A stretch of 33,303 nucleotides of DNA from Bacteroidota bacterium (GCA_030684645.1 JAUXUF010000352.1:1-33303), one strand, 5' to 3'; positions 1-9,294 are shown, counted from the stretch's first letter. Translations and numbers: made by a program. Notes: generated from the sequence alone by a model not told the origin.

Positions 1-1094
1 CGCGGATAAACTTCGCGGACACCTTGTGTGTTTGTCAGGTTGTAAGTTGATCCGTTTTCAGCAGGAATCGAGAATATATCACCCCGGGCCGAAATCAACG
101 CACGTTTGGCCGTCGGTGAAACTTCAAAACTCTGCACAAAATCCTTTACATTTTTGTAGTAAGGCACCGTGTTCGGATTATCGAAATGAATGCTGATAGT
201 TACTTTTTCTTCCTTACCGGTTTGCAGGTTCAATTTATACAAATAGCCACCATTTTCGAAAACCACCTGTCCGTTTTCTCCGGAAGGCCACATACAATCA
301 AAATCTGTGTGTGTGGTAAGCTGTTTCAACGCTTTGGTTTTGGTATTGTATTCAAAAATGTTCAATTTCAGGTCGCGGTCGGAAGCAAAATAAATATTGT
401 CGCCAAACCAGGTTGGAATCTGGTCGGTCCCTTTAAAATCGGTAATTTGCTCCGAAGTATTTTTATTCAGATCGTAAATCCACAAATCAGATGCACGCCC
501 ACCTTTGTATCGTTTCCAGGTGCGGAACTCACGGTCAACCGGTGTGAAACAGATTTTCTGATCGTCCGGAGACAGAACAGCAATACCTCCGTTAACAATC
601 GGTAAGGGTTTTTCAAGGCCACCATCAAGGCTAACCAGGAAATATTTTCCGTTCCGGTCGCCAAATGGAGTCCGGTTCGCACGGATCAGGATATTCTTAC
701 TGTCCGAAGTCCAGTCGAGCGCCACATTGTCGTAACCTCCGCGGGGGGGCATCACGCCAACAGAATTGTAATAGGTCAGCTGACGCGGTGTCCCTCCGTT
801 AGAGGGAATCACGAAAATCTGGCGGCTTCCGGAGTATTCGCCCGAAAAAGCGATCCATTTTCCGTCAGGAGAAATTTTAGGAAAAAGCTCCATTCCTGAA
901 TGGGAAGTCAATCGGCGGGCCTCGCCACCATTGGAATCGACCGACCAGATATCACCGGCATATACAAATGCGATCAGGTTTTTATTGATGTCCGGAAAAC
1001 GCATTAGCCGGGCTTCGTCCTGAGCTATTGCACAGAAGGTGAAAGTCATTCCAAAAATAGCCAATGCCATCAGTTTGAAAGGTAGTTTTTGCAT
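1..1094 (-). CDS. Tricorn-like S41 protease, N-terminal part (partial at window start)
   Basis: The minus-strand frame is open from an ATG at 1094 to the window edge, giving about 364 residues with no stop. It starts with a basic and hydrophobic signal peptide ending near CAIAQ, so the product is exported. After it come repeated beta-propeller blades of the TolB/PD40 type, for example GDIWSVDSNGGEARRLTSHS, ISPDGKWIAFSG and RQIFVIPSNGGTPRQLT, and further blades to the edge. This is the typical N-terminus of bacterial tricorn-protease homologues, which degrade peptides and carry a PDZ and an S41 serine protease domain further on. The catalytic half lies outside the window, so the protease call rests on the propeller and on the characteristic early sequence. 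A TolB-like protein without a protease domain remains possible. Confidence 0.75.
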   Translation of the reverse strand, partial: MQKLPFKLMALAIFGMTFTFCAIAQDEARLMRFPDINKNLIAFVYAGDIWSVDSNGGEARRLTSHSGMELFPKISPDGKWIAFSGEYSGSRQIFVIPSNGGTPRQLTYYNSVGVMPPRGGYDNVALDWTSDSKNILIRANRTPFGDRNGKYFLVSLDGGLEKPLPIVNGGIAVLSPDDQKICFTPVDREFRTWKRYKGGRASDLWIYDLNKNTSEQITDFKGTDQIPTWFGDNIYFASDRDLKLNIFEYNTKTKALKQLTTHTDFDCMWPSGENGQVVFENGGYLYKLNLQTGKEEKVTISIHFDNPNTVPYYKNVKDFVQSFEVSPTAKRALISARGDIFSIPAENGSTYNLTNTQGVREVYP

Positions 1095-1188
1095 AGTTTT
1101 ATAATTTGAAATGAATGGTTTTTGAACTTAATAGGTTGCATTTTTGATTAGGAAATTACAGTTCAGTTCAAACAATCTTAAAATTGTT

Positions 1189-1230
1189 TATATTTGAAAA
1201 AAGCTATCCGGTTTATTAGACTTATCTTTG
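1189..1230 (+). promoter_or_regulatory. Two candidate -7 boxes upstream of cmk
   Basis: Two perfect matches to the Bacteroidetes -7 consensus TAnnTTTG lie ahead of cmk: TATATTTG at 1189-1196 and TATCTTTG at 1223-1230. The second would start transcription roughly 10 nt before the cmk ATG, giving a very short leader. The TTTG ending the first box lies 26 nt before the second, a little further than the usual 19-21 nt, so neither has an ideal -33 partner. Confidence 0.5.
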
Positions 1231-1246
1231 CCGCAAACCTTGAAAA

Positions 1247-1948
1247 ATGACCAATCATAAAATAGTTATAGCCATCGACGGGCATTCGTCGTGCGGAAAA
1301 AGTACAATTGCCAAAGCATTGGCCACCCGGTTCGGATATGTTTTTATCGACAGCGGGGCCATGTACCGGGCTGTTACCTTATTTGTGCTGCGCCACAATC
1401 TAATGGTTGACGGTGAAGTGAACCGGGAAGAATTGCTCCATTCTCTTCCGGAAATTAAAATCGAATTCCGATATAATCCTGAACGGCAATCGAGTGATAC
1501 TTATCTGAATGGTGAAAATGTGGAAGATGAAATCAGGCAATTGCACGTATCTCAAAATGTAAGCCCGGTAGCAGCCATTCCCGAAGTTCGTGAGTCAATG
1601 GTTCGGTTGCAGAAGGAAATGGGCAAAAACAAGGGTATCGTAATGGATGGCCGCGACATTGGCACAGTGGTTTTTCCGGATGCCGAGCTGAAATTTTTTG
1701 TTACCGCGTCAGCTGAAATCCGCGCCAGACGACGATTTGATGAACAAACAGCGAAGGGGGAGATGGTGTCTCTGGCCGAAATCCTGGAAAATGTACTGGA
1801 GCGCGATCACATCGACTCAACCCGCGAAGCCAGTCCGCTACGAAAAGCAGGTGATGCTTTGGTATTGGATAACAGTAACATGACCCGCGAAGAACAATTG
1901 GAATGGGTGATCAAAAAAGTGAAGGAAACGTTAGGAAATCCAGAGTAG
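1247..1948 (+). CDS. cmk: Cytidylate kinase
   Basis: This 233-residue protein phosphorylates CMP and dCMP to the diphosphates with ATP, in cytoplasmic pyrimidine nucleotide metabolism. The P-loop GHSSCGKSTIAK sits at about residues 12-23. It is followed by the CMP-binding segment FIDSGAMYRAVT and the conserved DGRDIGTVVFPDAELKFFV block, then the arginine-rich lid RARRRFDEQ. Length and motif order are those of bacterial Cmk. No Shine-Dalgarno is present; the ATG follows an A-rich stretch 17 nt after a perfect TAnnTTTG box. ispH follows on the same strand, a common neighbour in Bacteroidetes, but a strong terminator that includes the cmk stop codon separates them. The short ORF that overlaps the gene end is a shadow. 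Confidence 0.96.
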   Translation: MTNHKIVIAIDGHSSCGKSTIAKALATRFGYVFIDSGAMYRAVTLFVLRHNLMVDGEVNREELLHSLPEIKIEFRYNPERQSSDTYLNGENVEDEIRQLHVSQNVSPVAAIPEVRESMVRLQKEMGKNKGIVMDGRDIGTVVFPDAELKFFVTASAEIRARRRFDEQTAKGEMVSLAEILENVLERDHIDSTREASPLRKAGDALVLDNSNMTREEQLEWVIKKVKETLGNPE

Positions 1949-1980
1949 TGGTAATTATTGATTACCACTACTCCTTTTTT
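1943..1980 (+). terminator. Strong intrinsic terminator overlapping the cmk stop codon
   Basis: A perfect 13-bp inverted repeat (GAGTAGTGGTAAT at 1943-1955, ATTACCACTACTC at 1961-1973) encloses the 5-nt loop TATTG. It is followed by CTTTTTT. The cmk stop codon TAG at 1946-1948 lies inside the left arm, so a terminating ribosome would cover the stem until release. Confidence 0.85.
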
Positions 1981-2086
1981 GACAAACTTGCCATGAATAC
2001 AGAAAATGCATGGTCATTGAAATTAAAAAAGGAATTTGACATACCTTCATCCCGATTAATTCGACGGATAACTAATTTACAACAAA

Positions 2087-2941
2087 GTGATCATAGAGAT
2101 TGACCAGAAATCAGGGTTTTGTTTTGGTGTGGTGAATGCCATCGGAAAAGCTGAGGCAGCGCTGGAAACTGAAGAAATGCTTTATTCGCTGGGTCACATC
2201 GTGCATAATGAGTTAGAAGAAAAACGGCTCCAGAAACTTGGTTTAAAAACAATTAGTCATGAAGAGTTTTTTAAACTTTCAGCGTGTAAGGTGCTAATCC
2301 GTGCCCATGGAGAGCCCCCATCAACCTATGAATATGCCCGTCAAAACAATATTACGCTGATTGATGCAACCTGCCCGGTTGTTTTAAAGCTTCAGCAACG
2401 GGTCAGAAAAGCTGCCGAAATGATGGAAAAAGAAAATGGGCAGGTAGTGATTTTCGGTCATCAGGGACATGCTGAAGTCACCGGACTGTCAGGTCAGACG
2501 GATCATTCAGCATTGATTATTGAGCATCCGGAAGATATTAAAAGAATTGATCCTTCGCGTCCTGTAATCGTTTTTTCACAGACGACCAAATCGGTAGATG
2601 ACTTCAGAAAACTTAGCAAAAATATTCAGGAACAATCGCAAACAGGCAGGGTAGAGACCCACGATACTGTTTGCCGGCAGGTTTCGAATCGGGTTCCGCA
2701 TCTGCAAAAGTTCGCGATCAGGTTTGATTTGGTTGTATTTGTTGGTGGTCGCCAGAGTTCCAATGCCAGGGTTTTGTTCGATGTCTGTAAAGAGCAGAAT
2801 ATACGCAGCTATTTTGTGTCTTCTCCGGAAGATCTGCAGCCGGAATGGTTTTCAGGAATAGAATCTGTTGGTATTTGTGGCGCAACTTCAACACCACATT
2901 GGCTAATGGAAAAGGTCTCCGACAAGATTAAACAATTTTAG
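2087..2941 (+). CDS. ispH: 4-hydroxy-3-methylbut-2-enyl diphosphate reductase
   Basis: The product (LytB, 284 residues) is the last enzyme of the MEP isoprenoid pathway. It reduces HMBPP to IPP and DMAPP with an Fe-S cluster. The three cluster cysteines are present as C12 (GFCFGV), C96 (DATCPV) and C196 (DTVCRQ). Also visible are H40 and H74 for the diphosphate, the active-site glutamate in GHQGHAEVTG (E130), SQTT, and the phosphate-binding SSNA and TSTP segments. The start is a GTG at 2087, the only initiation codon that places C12 at the family position; no Shine-Dalgarno is seen. The 138 nt after the cmk terminator (1949-2086) must hold the ispH promoter. TTGACA at 2036-2041 is the only box that stands out, without a good -7 partner. 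The gene converges with the chemoreceptor gene 15 nt further on. Confidence 0.96.
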   Translation: MIIEIDQKSGFCFGVVNAIGKAEAALETEEMLYSLGHIVHNELEEKRLQKLGLKTISHEEFFKLSACKVLIRAHGEPPSTYEYARQNNITLIDATCPVVLKLQQRVRKAAEMMEKENGQVVIFGHQGHAEVTGLSGQTDHSALIIEHPEDIKRIDPSRPVIVFSQTTKSVDDFRKLSKNIQEQSQTGRVETHDTVCRQVSNRVPHLQKFAIRFDLVVFVGGRQSSNARVLFDVCKEQNIRSYFVSSPEDLQPEWFSGIESVGICGATSTPHWLMEKVSDKIKQF

Positions 2942-2956
2942 TCTTCATTTAAGACT
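2940..2956. terminator. Small hairpin between convergent ispH and chemoreceptor genes
   Basis: AGTCTT (2940-2945) and AAGACT (2951-2956) form a 6-bp stem with a 5-nt loop, exactly filling the gap between the two convergent stop codons. The T tracts on either side are weak (TTTAGTTT on plus, TAAAATT on minus). It may act as a weak bidirectional terminator. Confidence 0.35.
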
Positions 2957-4864
2957 TTAGTTTAAGCCTTCAATCCTGAAATAGGATATCAGCTTTTTCA
3001 GGTTTTCAGCTTGTTTGGATAAGTTTTTGGAATTGATTGATAACTCAAACGAGGATTCGGCATTTTGTTGGGTTACAATATTCAACTGCTGAATTCCCTG
3101 GTTGATTTCTTCCGAACTTATTTTTTGTTCAAGACTTGATGCAGCAATCTGTTTGACCAGCCTGGCCGTGTGTTCGATATCAGGAATAATATCAAGCAGC
3201 TTATTGCCGGTTTCTCTGGCATGGAACAATCCTGTAGTTGATAATTCATTGATTTCTTTTGCTGCCAGTTGTGATTTTTCAGCCAGTTTTTTTACTTCGG
3301 CAGCTACAACAGCAAACCCCTTACCCTGAATTCCGTATCTCGAAGCTTCGATGGCCGCGTTGATGGCCAGTAAGTTGGTCTGCTTGGCAATTTCGCCAAC
3401 GATCGATATTTTTTGGACAATGTTATTCATCGATTGAATCAATGCTTTGGTCGATTCATTCCCATCCTGAATTCCCAAAACTGCCTTTATCGCAATTTTT
3501 TCAGTCTCCTGCGCATTTTTAGTGTTTTGCTGAATTCTGGTTAGCATGAGTTCCATCGAAGTAGATATTTCTTCCGAAGAAGCAGCCTGATTATTGGCTC
3601 CTTCCGAAAATTTCACTGATGATTCCATCAATTCCAGGCTGCTTTCAGCAATAGTATCCGAACTTTGCATGATTTCAGACATGATTGTTGTCAGTTTCGC
3701 AGCCATAATGGACAACGATTCGGCCAAATCGCCAATTTCATCGTTTTGGTCAATCTCGAGCTTGGTATTCAGGTTGCCTGTTGAGATTGATTTGGCAAAG
3801 CCGACACTTTTGACAATCGGGGTACTGATTTTTACGGCAATCAATGAAACGATGAGATACATCAGTATAAAACCAAACAGGACGGCCAGGAGGGATTCCA
3901 TCACCACACTCCTGGCTTCTTTGGTAATAACACTGGTTTTAACTTCCAGAAAAATCATCCAGTTGGAAGGAATGCCATTGATTGTTATGGGTTCAAACGA
4001 AACGAAATACTCTCCCTTATTTTTAGAATTTTTGTAGGTGAACGTATTCTCGGATTTCATTTTCGCATTTTCAAAATTAGCTTTGAATTCCGTGCTGTCA
4101 GCAGCTAAAGTTTTGTAAAAATTCTGTCCTGTAAGCGCCTGGTCAGTATGTGCAATAAGCATTCCAGTCCCTGCAACAAGGTAAGAAACCGATCCTTCGA
4201 AAGGATTTATTTCAGCAATCAGTTTATTCATTTGTGTTAACGAAATATCAATGCCAACCATGCCATCAAATTGACCGGCTGAATTTTGAATCGGAACTAA
4301 AAGAGCCGTCATCAGAACTCCGGCCAATTCTTTGGTTACCACATCGTAATACGGATCCAAAATCATTTCCCTGTTCAATTCCCTGGCTTCGTAGTACTTT
4401 CCTTTCACTTCGGCATTGGTCGTGTCAACCACTGCCTTTTGGGTCATAATCTGATGATTTGCCCGGTATGCGACATCTCTGATACGACCGTTTTTTTTCT
4501 TGTAATTTTTATCGAGGGTCTTCATTTCCCAATAAAGGCCAATCGATAAAAATTTCGGATTCTTTTCTAGATTACTGTATATAATGTTTTCGAAAAATGC
4601 ATCACGCTGATCCGGTTTGTATTTTTGGTGGGAAGCAAATATATTTCGCATTGTTCGTGCCGATTCCATCATGACTTCCAGATCATCTGAAATTTTGTTA
4701 CGGTATTCGCGTGTTGAAACTTTCACGATTTCGACCGAAGATGAATAGGCGATTTTTTCGAGTCGATAACTAATGTATCCGACTACAGCAATGCAAGCTA
4801 AAGCAGCTGCACCCAGAATATATACTTTCATCTTAAGTTTCAGATTGAATCTTCTTCGGCTCAT
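2957..4864 (-). CDS. Methyl-accepting chemotaxis protein with dCache sensor
   Basis: This 635-residue chemoreceptor has a first membrane helix at about 13-32 and a large periplasmic domain at 35-310. That domain ends in the dCache-like pattern [27 protein letters not shown] second membrane helix lies at 320-344, HAMP at about 345-398, and the coiled-coil signalling domain to the C-terminus. The hairpin tip reads [20 protein letters not shown] followed by [14 protein letters not shown]. The glutamate usual in the RAGEQGRGF part of the tip is isoleucine here, and the first alanine-arginine pair is serine-arginine. No cheA, cheW or flagellar gene is in the window, so the signalling partner is unknown. 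It should sense an unknown small molecule in the periplasm and act on a CheA-CheW array, or on a gliding or biofilm pathway. Confidence 0.92.
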   Translation of the reverse strand: MSRRRFNLKLKMKVYILGAAALACIAVVGYISYRLEKIAYSSSVEIVKVSTREYRNKISDDLEVMMESARTMRNIFASHQKYKPDQRDAFFENIIYSNLEKNPKFLSIGLYWEMKTLDKNYKKKNGRIRDVAYRANHQIMTQKAVVDTTNAEVKGKYYEARELNREMILDPYYDVVTKELAGVLMTALLVPIQNSAGQFDGMVGIDISLTQMNKLIAEINPFEGSVSYLVAGTGMLIAHTDQALTGQNFYKTLAADSTEFKANFENAKMKSENTFTYKNSKNKGEYFVSFEPITINGIPSNWMIFLEVKTSVITKEARSVVMESLLAVLFGFILMYLIVSLIAVKISTPIVKSVGFAKSISTGNLNTKLEIDQNDEIGDLAESLSIMAAKLTTIMSEIMQSSDTIAESSLELMESSVKFSEGANNQAASSEEISTSMELMLTRIQQNTKNAQETEKIAIKAVLGIQDGNESTKALIQSMNNIVQKISIVGEIAKQTNLLAINAAIEASRYGIQGKGFAVVAAEVKKLAEKSQLAAKEINELSTTGLFHARETGNKLLDIIPDIEHTARLVKQIAASSLEQKISSEEINQGIQQLNIVTQQNAESSFELSINSKNLSKQAENLKKLISYFRIEGLN

Positions 4865-4982
4865 AACTGTAGATAATTAATTGTTTTTGAATACACCAAC
4901 TGATACTTCCATAAAGTAATGAATCCGGACTAAGGTATAATTATAATTTGAAATCAGAAATCTTTTTCAGTATTTTGCACCA

Positions 4983-7469
4983 ATGAAGGAAGACCTGCTT
5001 CTTGCCGATGTTATTTTGCCATTACCGCTCGATTACCACTTTACTTATCGGGTGCCTGCTGCTTTCCAGATGCGCATAAAAACCGGAATACGCGTTATCG
5101 TGCAGTTCGGAAAACGTAAGTTCTTCTCGGCCCTGGTGTATAAACTTCATCAAAACATGCCGGCAGGCGATTTCGAAATCAAGGACATCGATGCCATCCT
5201 GGACGAAGAACCCATCATCGGTGAAAAGCAGCTTCAACTTTGGGAATGGATCGCCAATTATTATTGCTGCACCCTCGGCGAAGTTTTTAAAGCTGCTCTT
5301 CCGTCAGGCCTGAAGCTGGAGAGCCAGACCAAAATCAGTATTAACCGTGAGACAAATCTTCCGGAAAATTTAAGTGAGAAGGAAAATTTGGTTTTGTTGC
5401 TGCTTGAAAGCCGGAAAACGGCGAGTGTTCAGGAATTAAACCAGTTTTTGGGACAACAATCGTCGTATGCCATTTTGAAAATGCTGCTCGAAAAAAATGC
5501 GGTGATTGTGGAGGAACAACTTCGCGAAAGCTACAAACCCAAGCTGGTCAGTTACATCAGGCTTAATCCGGAATACGATTCGGAAGAAAAATTGAATGCC
5601 ACGCTTGATTCGCTCAAAAAGGCTAAAAAACAGGAACATCTCCTGAAGATATTTTTGGATGAAATCCTGTTTGGAGTTTCAGTCCAGACCGAAATAAGCA
5701 AGAAAGAATTATTGGAAATTGCTGATGCTTCAGAATCTGCCTTGAAGGGACTGGAAGATAAAAATATACTGGAAGTGTTCCAGAAAGAAACCGGCCGGAT
5801 TGACAGGATTCTGGATACCGATCTTCTGATTAAAGAACTTTCTGAACCACAGCAAAAGGCGCATGATGAAATACTGACCCAGTTTGAAACTCAGCAAACC
5901 GTTCTGCTGAATGGCGTGACTTCGAGCGGTAAAACCGAAATTTACATCCGGCTGATTGAAGAGCAGATGAAACTTGGCAAGCAGGTTTTGTACCTTGTTC
6001 CTGAAATCGGGCTGACCACTCAGATCATCACCCGGCTGAAAACCGCTTTTGGCGATCTGGCCGGAATTTATCACTCCAAATTTAACGATGCCGAACGGGT
6101 CGAAATCTGGTTTAATGTGCTGAACGAAAAAACCGGTAAAACCGGTCAGCAGTATAAAGTGGTTTTGGGGGCGCGGTCGGCTATTTTTCTGCCGTTTAAA
6201 AACCTGGGGTTGATCATTGTTGACGAAGAACACGAGAATTCGTACAAGCAATTCGATCCGGCGCCTCGCTATAACGCCCGTGATATGGCCATTCTGATGG
6301 GAAATATTCACGGTGCAAAAGTTCTTTTGGGTTCGGCCACACCATCTTACGAAACGTATTTCAATGCCCGCAGCAACAAGTATGGTCTGGTTAATTTAAA
6401 TGAACGGTTTCTGGGTATTGAAATGCCCGAACTGGTCCCTGCAAATACACAGGAAGCATACAAGCGTAAACAGATGCGCTCTGTTTTTACTCCCGAACTT
6501 TATGACGAAATCGCAACCGCCCTGGCCAATAAAGAACAGGTGATCCTTTTTCAGAACCGGCGTGGTTTTGCGCCTTTCGTTCAGTGCGGAAAATGTGGCT
6601 GGATACCCAAATGCAAATATTGCGATGTGAGCAAAACTTACCACAAAAACCGCTCAAGCCTGATTTGCCATTATTGCGGAAGCTCCACTTCGCTGGTTAC
6701 CAAATGCGAAGAATGTGGCTCGGAAGAGATTAAAACGCGAGGTTTTGGTACCGAAAAAATTGAGGATGAAATTCAGCTTCTTTTTCCTGAAGCCCGTGTG
6801 GCCCGGATGGATTTGGATACGACCCGTGCAAAAAAAGCCTACGAACAGCTGATCTTGCAGTTTGAAACCGGGAAAATCGACATTCTGGTTGGGACACAAA
6901 TGGTAACCAAAGGATTGGACTTTGACCATGTTCGGGTGGTTGGCGTACTAAATGCCGATAACCTGTTGAATTATCCTGATTTTCGTTCGTATGAGCGAAG
7001 TTTCCAGCTAATCATGCAAGTGAGCGGCAGAGCTGGCCGCAAAAATAATCGCGGAAAAGTGATTGTTCAGACGACACAGCCCAATCATCCGGTGATTCAG
7101 GATGTGATTGCCAATGATTTTATCCGGCTTTTTAACCGCCAAATGGCCGAGCGGAAGATGTTCCGGTATCCGCCTTACTACAGGCTCATAAAAATTGTGG
7201 TCAAGCATCAGAACAAAGACCGGCTCGATCTGGCTGCACAACATTTGGCTGCAGCGTTTAAAAACCATTTCAATAAAAATGTACTTGGACCGGAATATCC
7301 GGTGGTGGGACGAATTCAGATGTGGTTTCAAAAGGAAATACTGATTAAACTGCCACGGGACGGGAAAATTCAGGAAGCAAAGGAGAAAATCATGGGAATC
7401 ATCAATCATGCCAAATCACAGCCCAATAATTCGAGCCTGATTGTTTATGCCGATGTGGATCCGATGTAA
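4983..7469 (+). CDS. priA: Primosomal protein N' (PriA helicase)
   Basis: PriA reloads the replicative helicase at collapsed forks. The 828-residue protein starts with the 3'-end-binding domain (YRVPAAFQMRIKTGIRVIVQ FGKRK region), followed by a winged-helix part. The helicase core has Walker A GVTSSGKTEIY (K317) and the DEEH box (D414 to H417). The zinc-binding insert between the helicase lobes has cysteine pairs in CGKCGW, CKYC, CHYC and CEEC. The later motifs GTQMVTKGLDFD and QVSGRAGRKN (motif VI) are intact. The ATG is 5 nt after TATTTTGC, which lies 20 nt downstream of TTTG, so the mRNA may be nearly leaderless. The gene converges with the acyltransferase gene after only 8 nt and no terminator is visible there. 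Confidence 0.97.
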   Translation: MKEDLLLADVILPLPLDYHFTYRVPAAFQMRIKTGIRVIVQFGKRKFFSALVYKLHQNMPAGDFEIKDIDAILDEEPIIGEKQLQLWEWIANYYCCTLGEVFKAALPSGLKLESQTKISINRETNLPENLSEKENLVLLLLESRKTASVQELNQFLGQQSSYAILKMLLEKNAVIVEEQLRESYKPKLVSYIRLNPEYDSEEKLNATLDSLKKAKKQEHLLKIFLDEILFGVSVQTEISKKELLEIADASESALKGLEDKNILEVFQKETGRIDRILDTDLLIKELSEPQQKAHDEILTQFETQQTVLLNGVTSSGKTEIYIRLIEEQMKLGKQVLYLVPEIGLTTQIITRLKTAFGDLAGIYHSKFNDAERVEIWFNVLNEKTGKTGQQYKVVLGARSAIFLPFKNLGLIIVDEEHENSYKQFDPAPRYNARDMAILMGNIHGAKVLLGSATPSYETYFNARSNKYGLVNLNERFLGIEMPELVPANTQEAYKRKQMRSVFTPELYDEIATALANKEQVILFQNRRGFAPFVQCGKCGWIPKCKYCDVSKTYHKNRSSLICHYCGSSTSLVTKCEECGSEEIKTRGFGTEKIEDEIQLLFPEARVARMDLDTTRAKKAYEQLILQFETGKIDILVGTQMVTKGLDFDHVRVVGVLNADNLLNYPDFRSYERSFQLIMQVSGRAGRKNNRGKVIVQTTQPNHPVIQDVIANDFIRLFNRQMAERKMFRYPPYYRLIKIVVKHQNKDRLDLAAQHLAAAFKNHFNKNVLGPEYPVVGRIQMWFQKEILIKLPRDGKIQEAKEKIMGIINHAKSQPNNSSLIVYADVDPM

Positions 7470-7477
7470 ACTTGAAA

Positions 7478-8365
7478 TTACTTCATCGGAATGTATTCCG
7501 GCCGGACATGTTTCCAGCGTTTGTGCGACCAAAGCCATAATTCAGGTCGTTTCCTGATGATGTCTTCGAGAAATTTAGTGTGCGCTTTGGTCACTTCAAA
7601 CGGTTTGGTTTGGGAGGCATCGTCGAAAAGTTTCGTAAATTCGACTTCGTAATATCCTCTGCGTACCTTTTGAATGTCCATAAAAACCACCGCCTGTTTA
7701 AACCGGGAAGCCACTTTTTCAGGCCCGGGGAATACGGCCGATTCCTGATTCAGAAAAGTGATCCAGTAGTCGGTGTCCTTCAGGGCTGTTTGATCGGTCA
7801 GGTAATACGTGGCTGTTAATTGACCAGTTTTCTCCTGTTCAAGCATGGTGCGCAGTGAAATCCGGGCTGGCATCAAAAACATTCCGAACCTGGACCGGAC
7901 CTTTTTCATGTAATTGTCAAAAATTTCATTCTGCAAGGGGCGGTAAATAACGTTCACCTGATGTTTAATCATTTTGGGAAGCGCCGTGGTCCATTCCCAG
8001 TTCCCATAATGGCCTGAAAGCAAGGCTACGCTTTTCCCCTGGTCATACAATTCGTCTAAAACTTCCGGATTTTTATATCGAAATCGTTGCTTAAAATTCT
8101 CTTCTGAAATTTGAAAAGCTTTCAATGATTCAACTATCAGATCAGAGAAATGGTGATAAAAGGCCATGGATATTTTCATTATTTCCTTATCAGTCTTTTC
8201 AGGAAACGAATTTTTCAGATTCTCAATAACTTTCTTTTTCCGGTAGCCAATCAGATGGTAATTCAGAAAATAGAAAATATCGGCCCAAAGGTAAATCAAC
8301 CAGAAAGGGGTATGGCCAAGGATTTTCAATAGAGAAACACCGGTCTTTGCCAACAATTTTTTCAT
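7478..8365 (-). CDS. LpxL/HtrB-family lipid acyltransferase (downstream paralogue)
   Basis: This 295-residue protein of the lysophospholipid/lipid A late acyltransferase family transfers a fatty acyl chain from acyl-ACP to a lipid A precursor or similar lipid at the inner membrane. An N-terminal hydrophobic segment (about 15-40) anchors it. The catalytic HX4E motif is GHYGNWEW with H119 and E124. The later conserved block YYLTDQTALKDTDYWITFLN and the FPGPEKVA segment match the family. Its ATG overlaps the stop of the upstream paralogue by ATGA, so the two are translationally coupled. It resembles that neighbour throughout, which points to tandem duplication. Which lipid and which position it acylates cannot be told from sequence. 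Confidence 0.88.
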   Translation of the reverse strand: MKKLLAKTGVSLLKILGHTPFWLIYLWADIFYFLNYHLIGYRKKKVIENLKNSFPEKTDKEIMKISMAFYHHFSDLIVESLKAFQISEENFKQRFRYKNPEVLDELYDQGKSVALLSGHYGNWEWTTALPKMIKHQVNVIYRPLQNEIFDNYMKKVRSRFGMFLMPARISLRTMLEQEKTGQLTATYYLTDQTALKDTDYWITFLNQESAVFPGPEKVASRFKQAVVFMDIQKVRRGYYEVEFTKLFDDASQTKPFEVTKAHTKFLEDIIRKRPELWLWSHKRWKHVRPEYIPMK

Positions 8366-9270
8366 TTCACAGGCTCATAAAGTTCAATATTCGCAGGTCG
8401 TTTATGTTTCCATCTTCGGTGAGACCATAACCAGTATTCAGGTTCAGCCCGAATAATTTCTTCGAGTTTGCAGACATAAGCCATCATAATTTCTTCGGGT
8501 TCAACCTGAGCCGGATTTTCAATGAGTTTGTAATGGAACACCTCGTAGCGTCCTCGTCCGGTTTTGCGGGTATGGTGCAATATAACCGGCTGATTGGTTT
8601 TCACCGCAATTTTCATCGGGCCGGAGAAAAAGGCCGTTTCCTGATTCAGAAAAATAGTCCAGAATTGCGATTTGGCATTTGGAGTCTGGTCGGCAGCCAA
8701 TACCAGTGCCCCGGGTCGCGCAACATGGTTAAATTCCATTGCTGTGCGGTTTGCACGGTTAACCGGAATGGATATTGCCCCAAAACGTTCCCGGGTTTGA
8801 CAGATAAATTTTTCGAGTTCCTTGTTGTTTCTGACAGGATTGTAAACCACCAGAAACTGCGCTTTAATTAGCCGTTGAATGGAACCGCTCCATTCCCAGT
8901 TGTTGTGATGCATGCCCAGTAAAATGATGCTTTTCCCCTGATTATAGTACTCTTCATAAATTTCGAGATCGTGAACTTTAAACCGGTCAGCAATTTGCTT
9001 TTCAGTCATCCGATTAAATTTGAGAGTTTCCAATCCCAGATCGCACAGATGATGGTAGAATTTTTTGGTGATCTTCCTGATTTCCTCCGGACTTTTTTCA
9101 GGAAACGACAAGATGAGGTTTTTGTGAACAATTTTCCGCCGATATCTGGCGACGTAAAAAAGCAGCACATAAAAAATGTCGGCCAGACCGTAAATTGCCC
9201 AAAAAGGAAGACGGGCTGTGAGTTTGCACAAAAAGACAACGAAACGATTAATTATAGTGTTCATATGCAT
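8362..9270 (-). CDS. LpxL/HtrB-family lipid acyltransferase (upstream paralogue)
   Basis: The first gene of the acyltransferase pair encodes 302 residues. It has an N-terminal hydrophobic anchor (about 10-42) and the HX4E catalytic motif MHHNNWEW with H121 and E126. The ADQTPNAKSQFWTIFLNQET block follows, where lipid A late acyltransferases have their conserved DQ and FLNQ residues, and the C-terminal WLWSHRRWK motif. ATGs at 9270 and 9264 are both possible starts, differing by two residues. A perfect TAAATTTG box lies 17 nt upstream of the first. The function is probably secondary acylation of lipid A. The paralogue downstream may have a different acyl or lipid preference. Confidence 0.88.
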   Translation of the reverse strand: MHMNTIINRFVVFLCKLTARLPFWAIYGLADIFYVLLFYVARYRRKIVHKNLILSFPEKSPEEIRKITKKFYHHLCDLGLETLKFNRMTEKQIADRFKVHDLEIYEEYYNQGKSIILLGMHHNNWEWSGSIQRLIKAQFLVVYNPVRNNKELEKFICQTRERFGAISIPVNRANRTAMEFNHVARPGALVLAADQTPNAKSQFWTIFLNQETAFFSGPMKIAVKTNQPVILHHTRKTGRGRYEVFHYKLIENPAQVEPEEIMMAYVCKLEEIIRAEPEYWLWSHRRWKHKRPANIELYEPVK

Positions 9271-9286
9271 TTCAGATTGAAAGCTG

Positions 9287-9294
9287 CAAATTTA
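9287..9294 (-). promoter_or_regulatory. Candidate -7 box for the acyltransferase pair
   Basis: On the minus strand TAAATTTG, a perfect TAnnTTTG, ends 16 nt before the start codon at 9270. No TTTG is found about 19 nt further upstream, so support comes from the -7 box and its position only. Confidence 0.4.

Noticed and set aside
186-605. 139-residue plus-strand ORF at the window start
   Set aside because: It is antisense to the tricorn-like propeller gene, whose minus frame is open from 1094 to the edge and shows clear blades.
1903-2103. 66-residue ORF across the end of cmk and the start of ispH
   Set aside because: It runs through the cmk end, the terminator stem and the ispH start in another frame, with no recognisable family; it is a shadow. 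A shorter 36-codon version from ATG 1993 ends 17 nt inside ispH and might be a leader, but nothing supports it.
5730-6311. 193-residue minus-strand ORF inside priA
   Set aside because: It lies fully inside the well-supported helicase gene in an antisense frame, with a composition typical of shadows.
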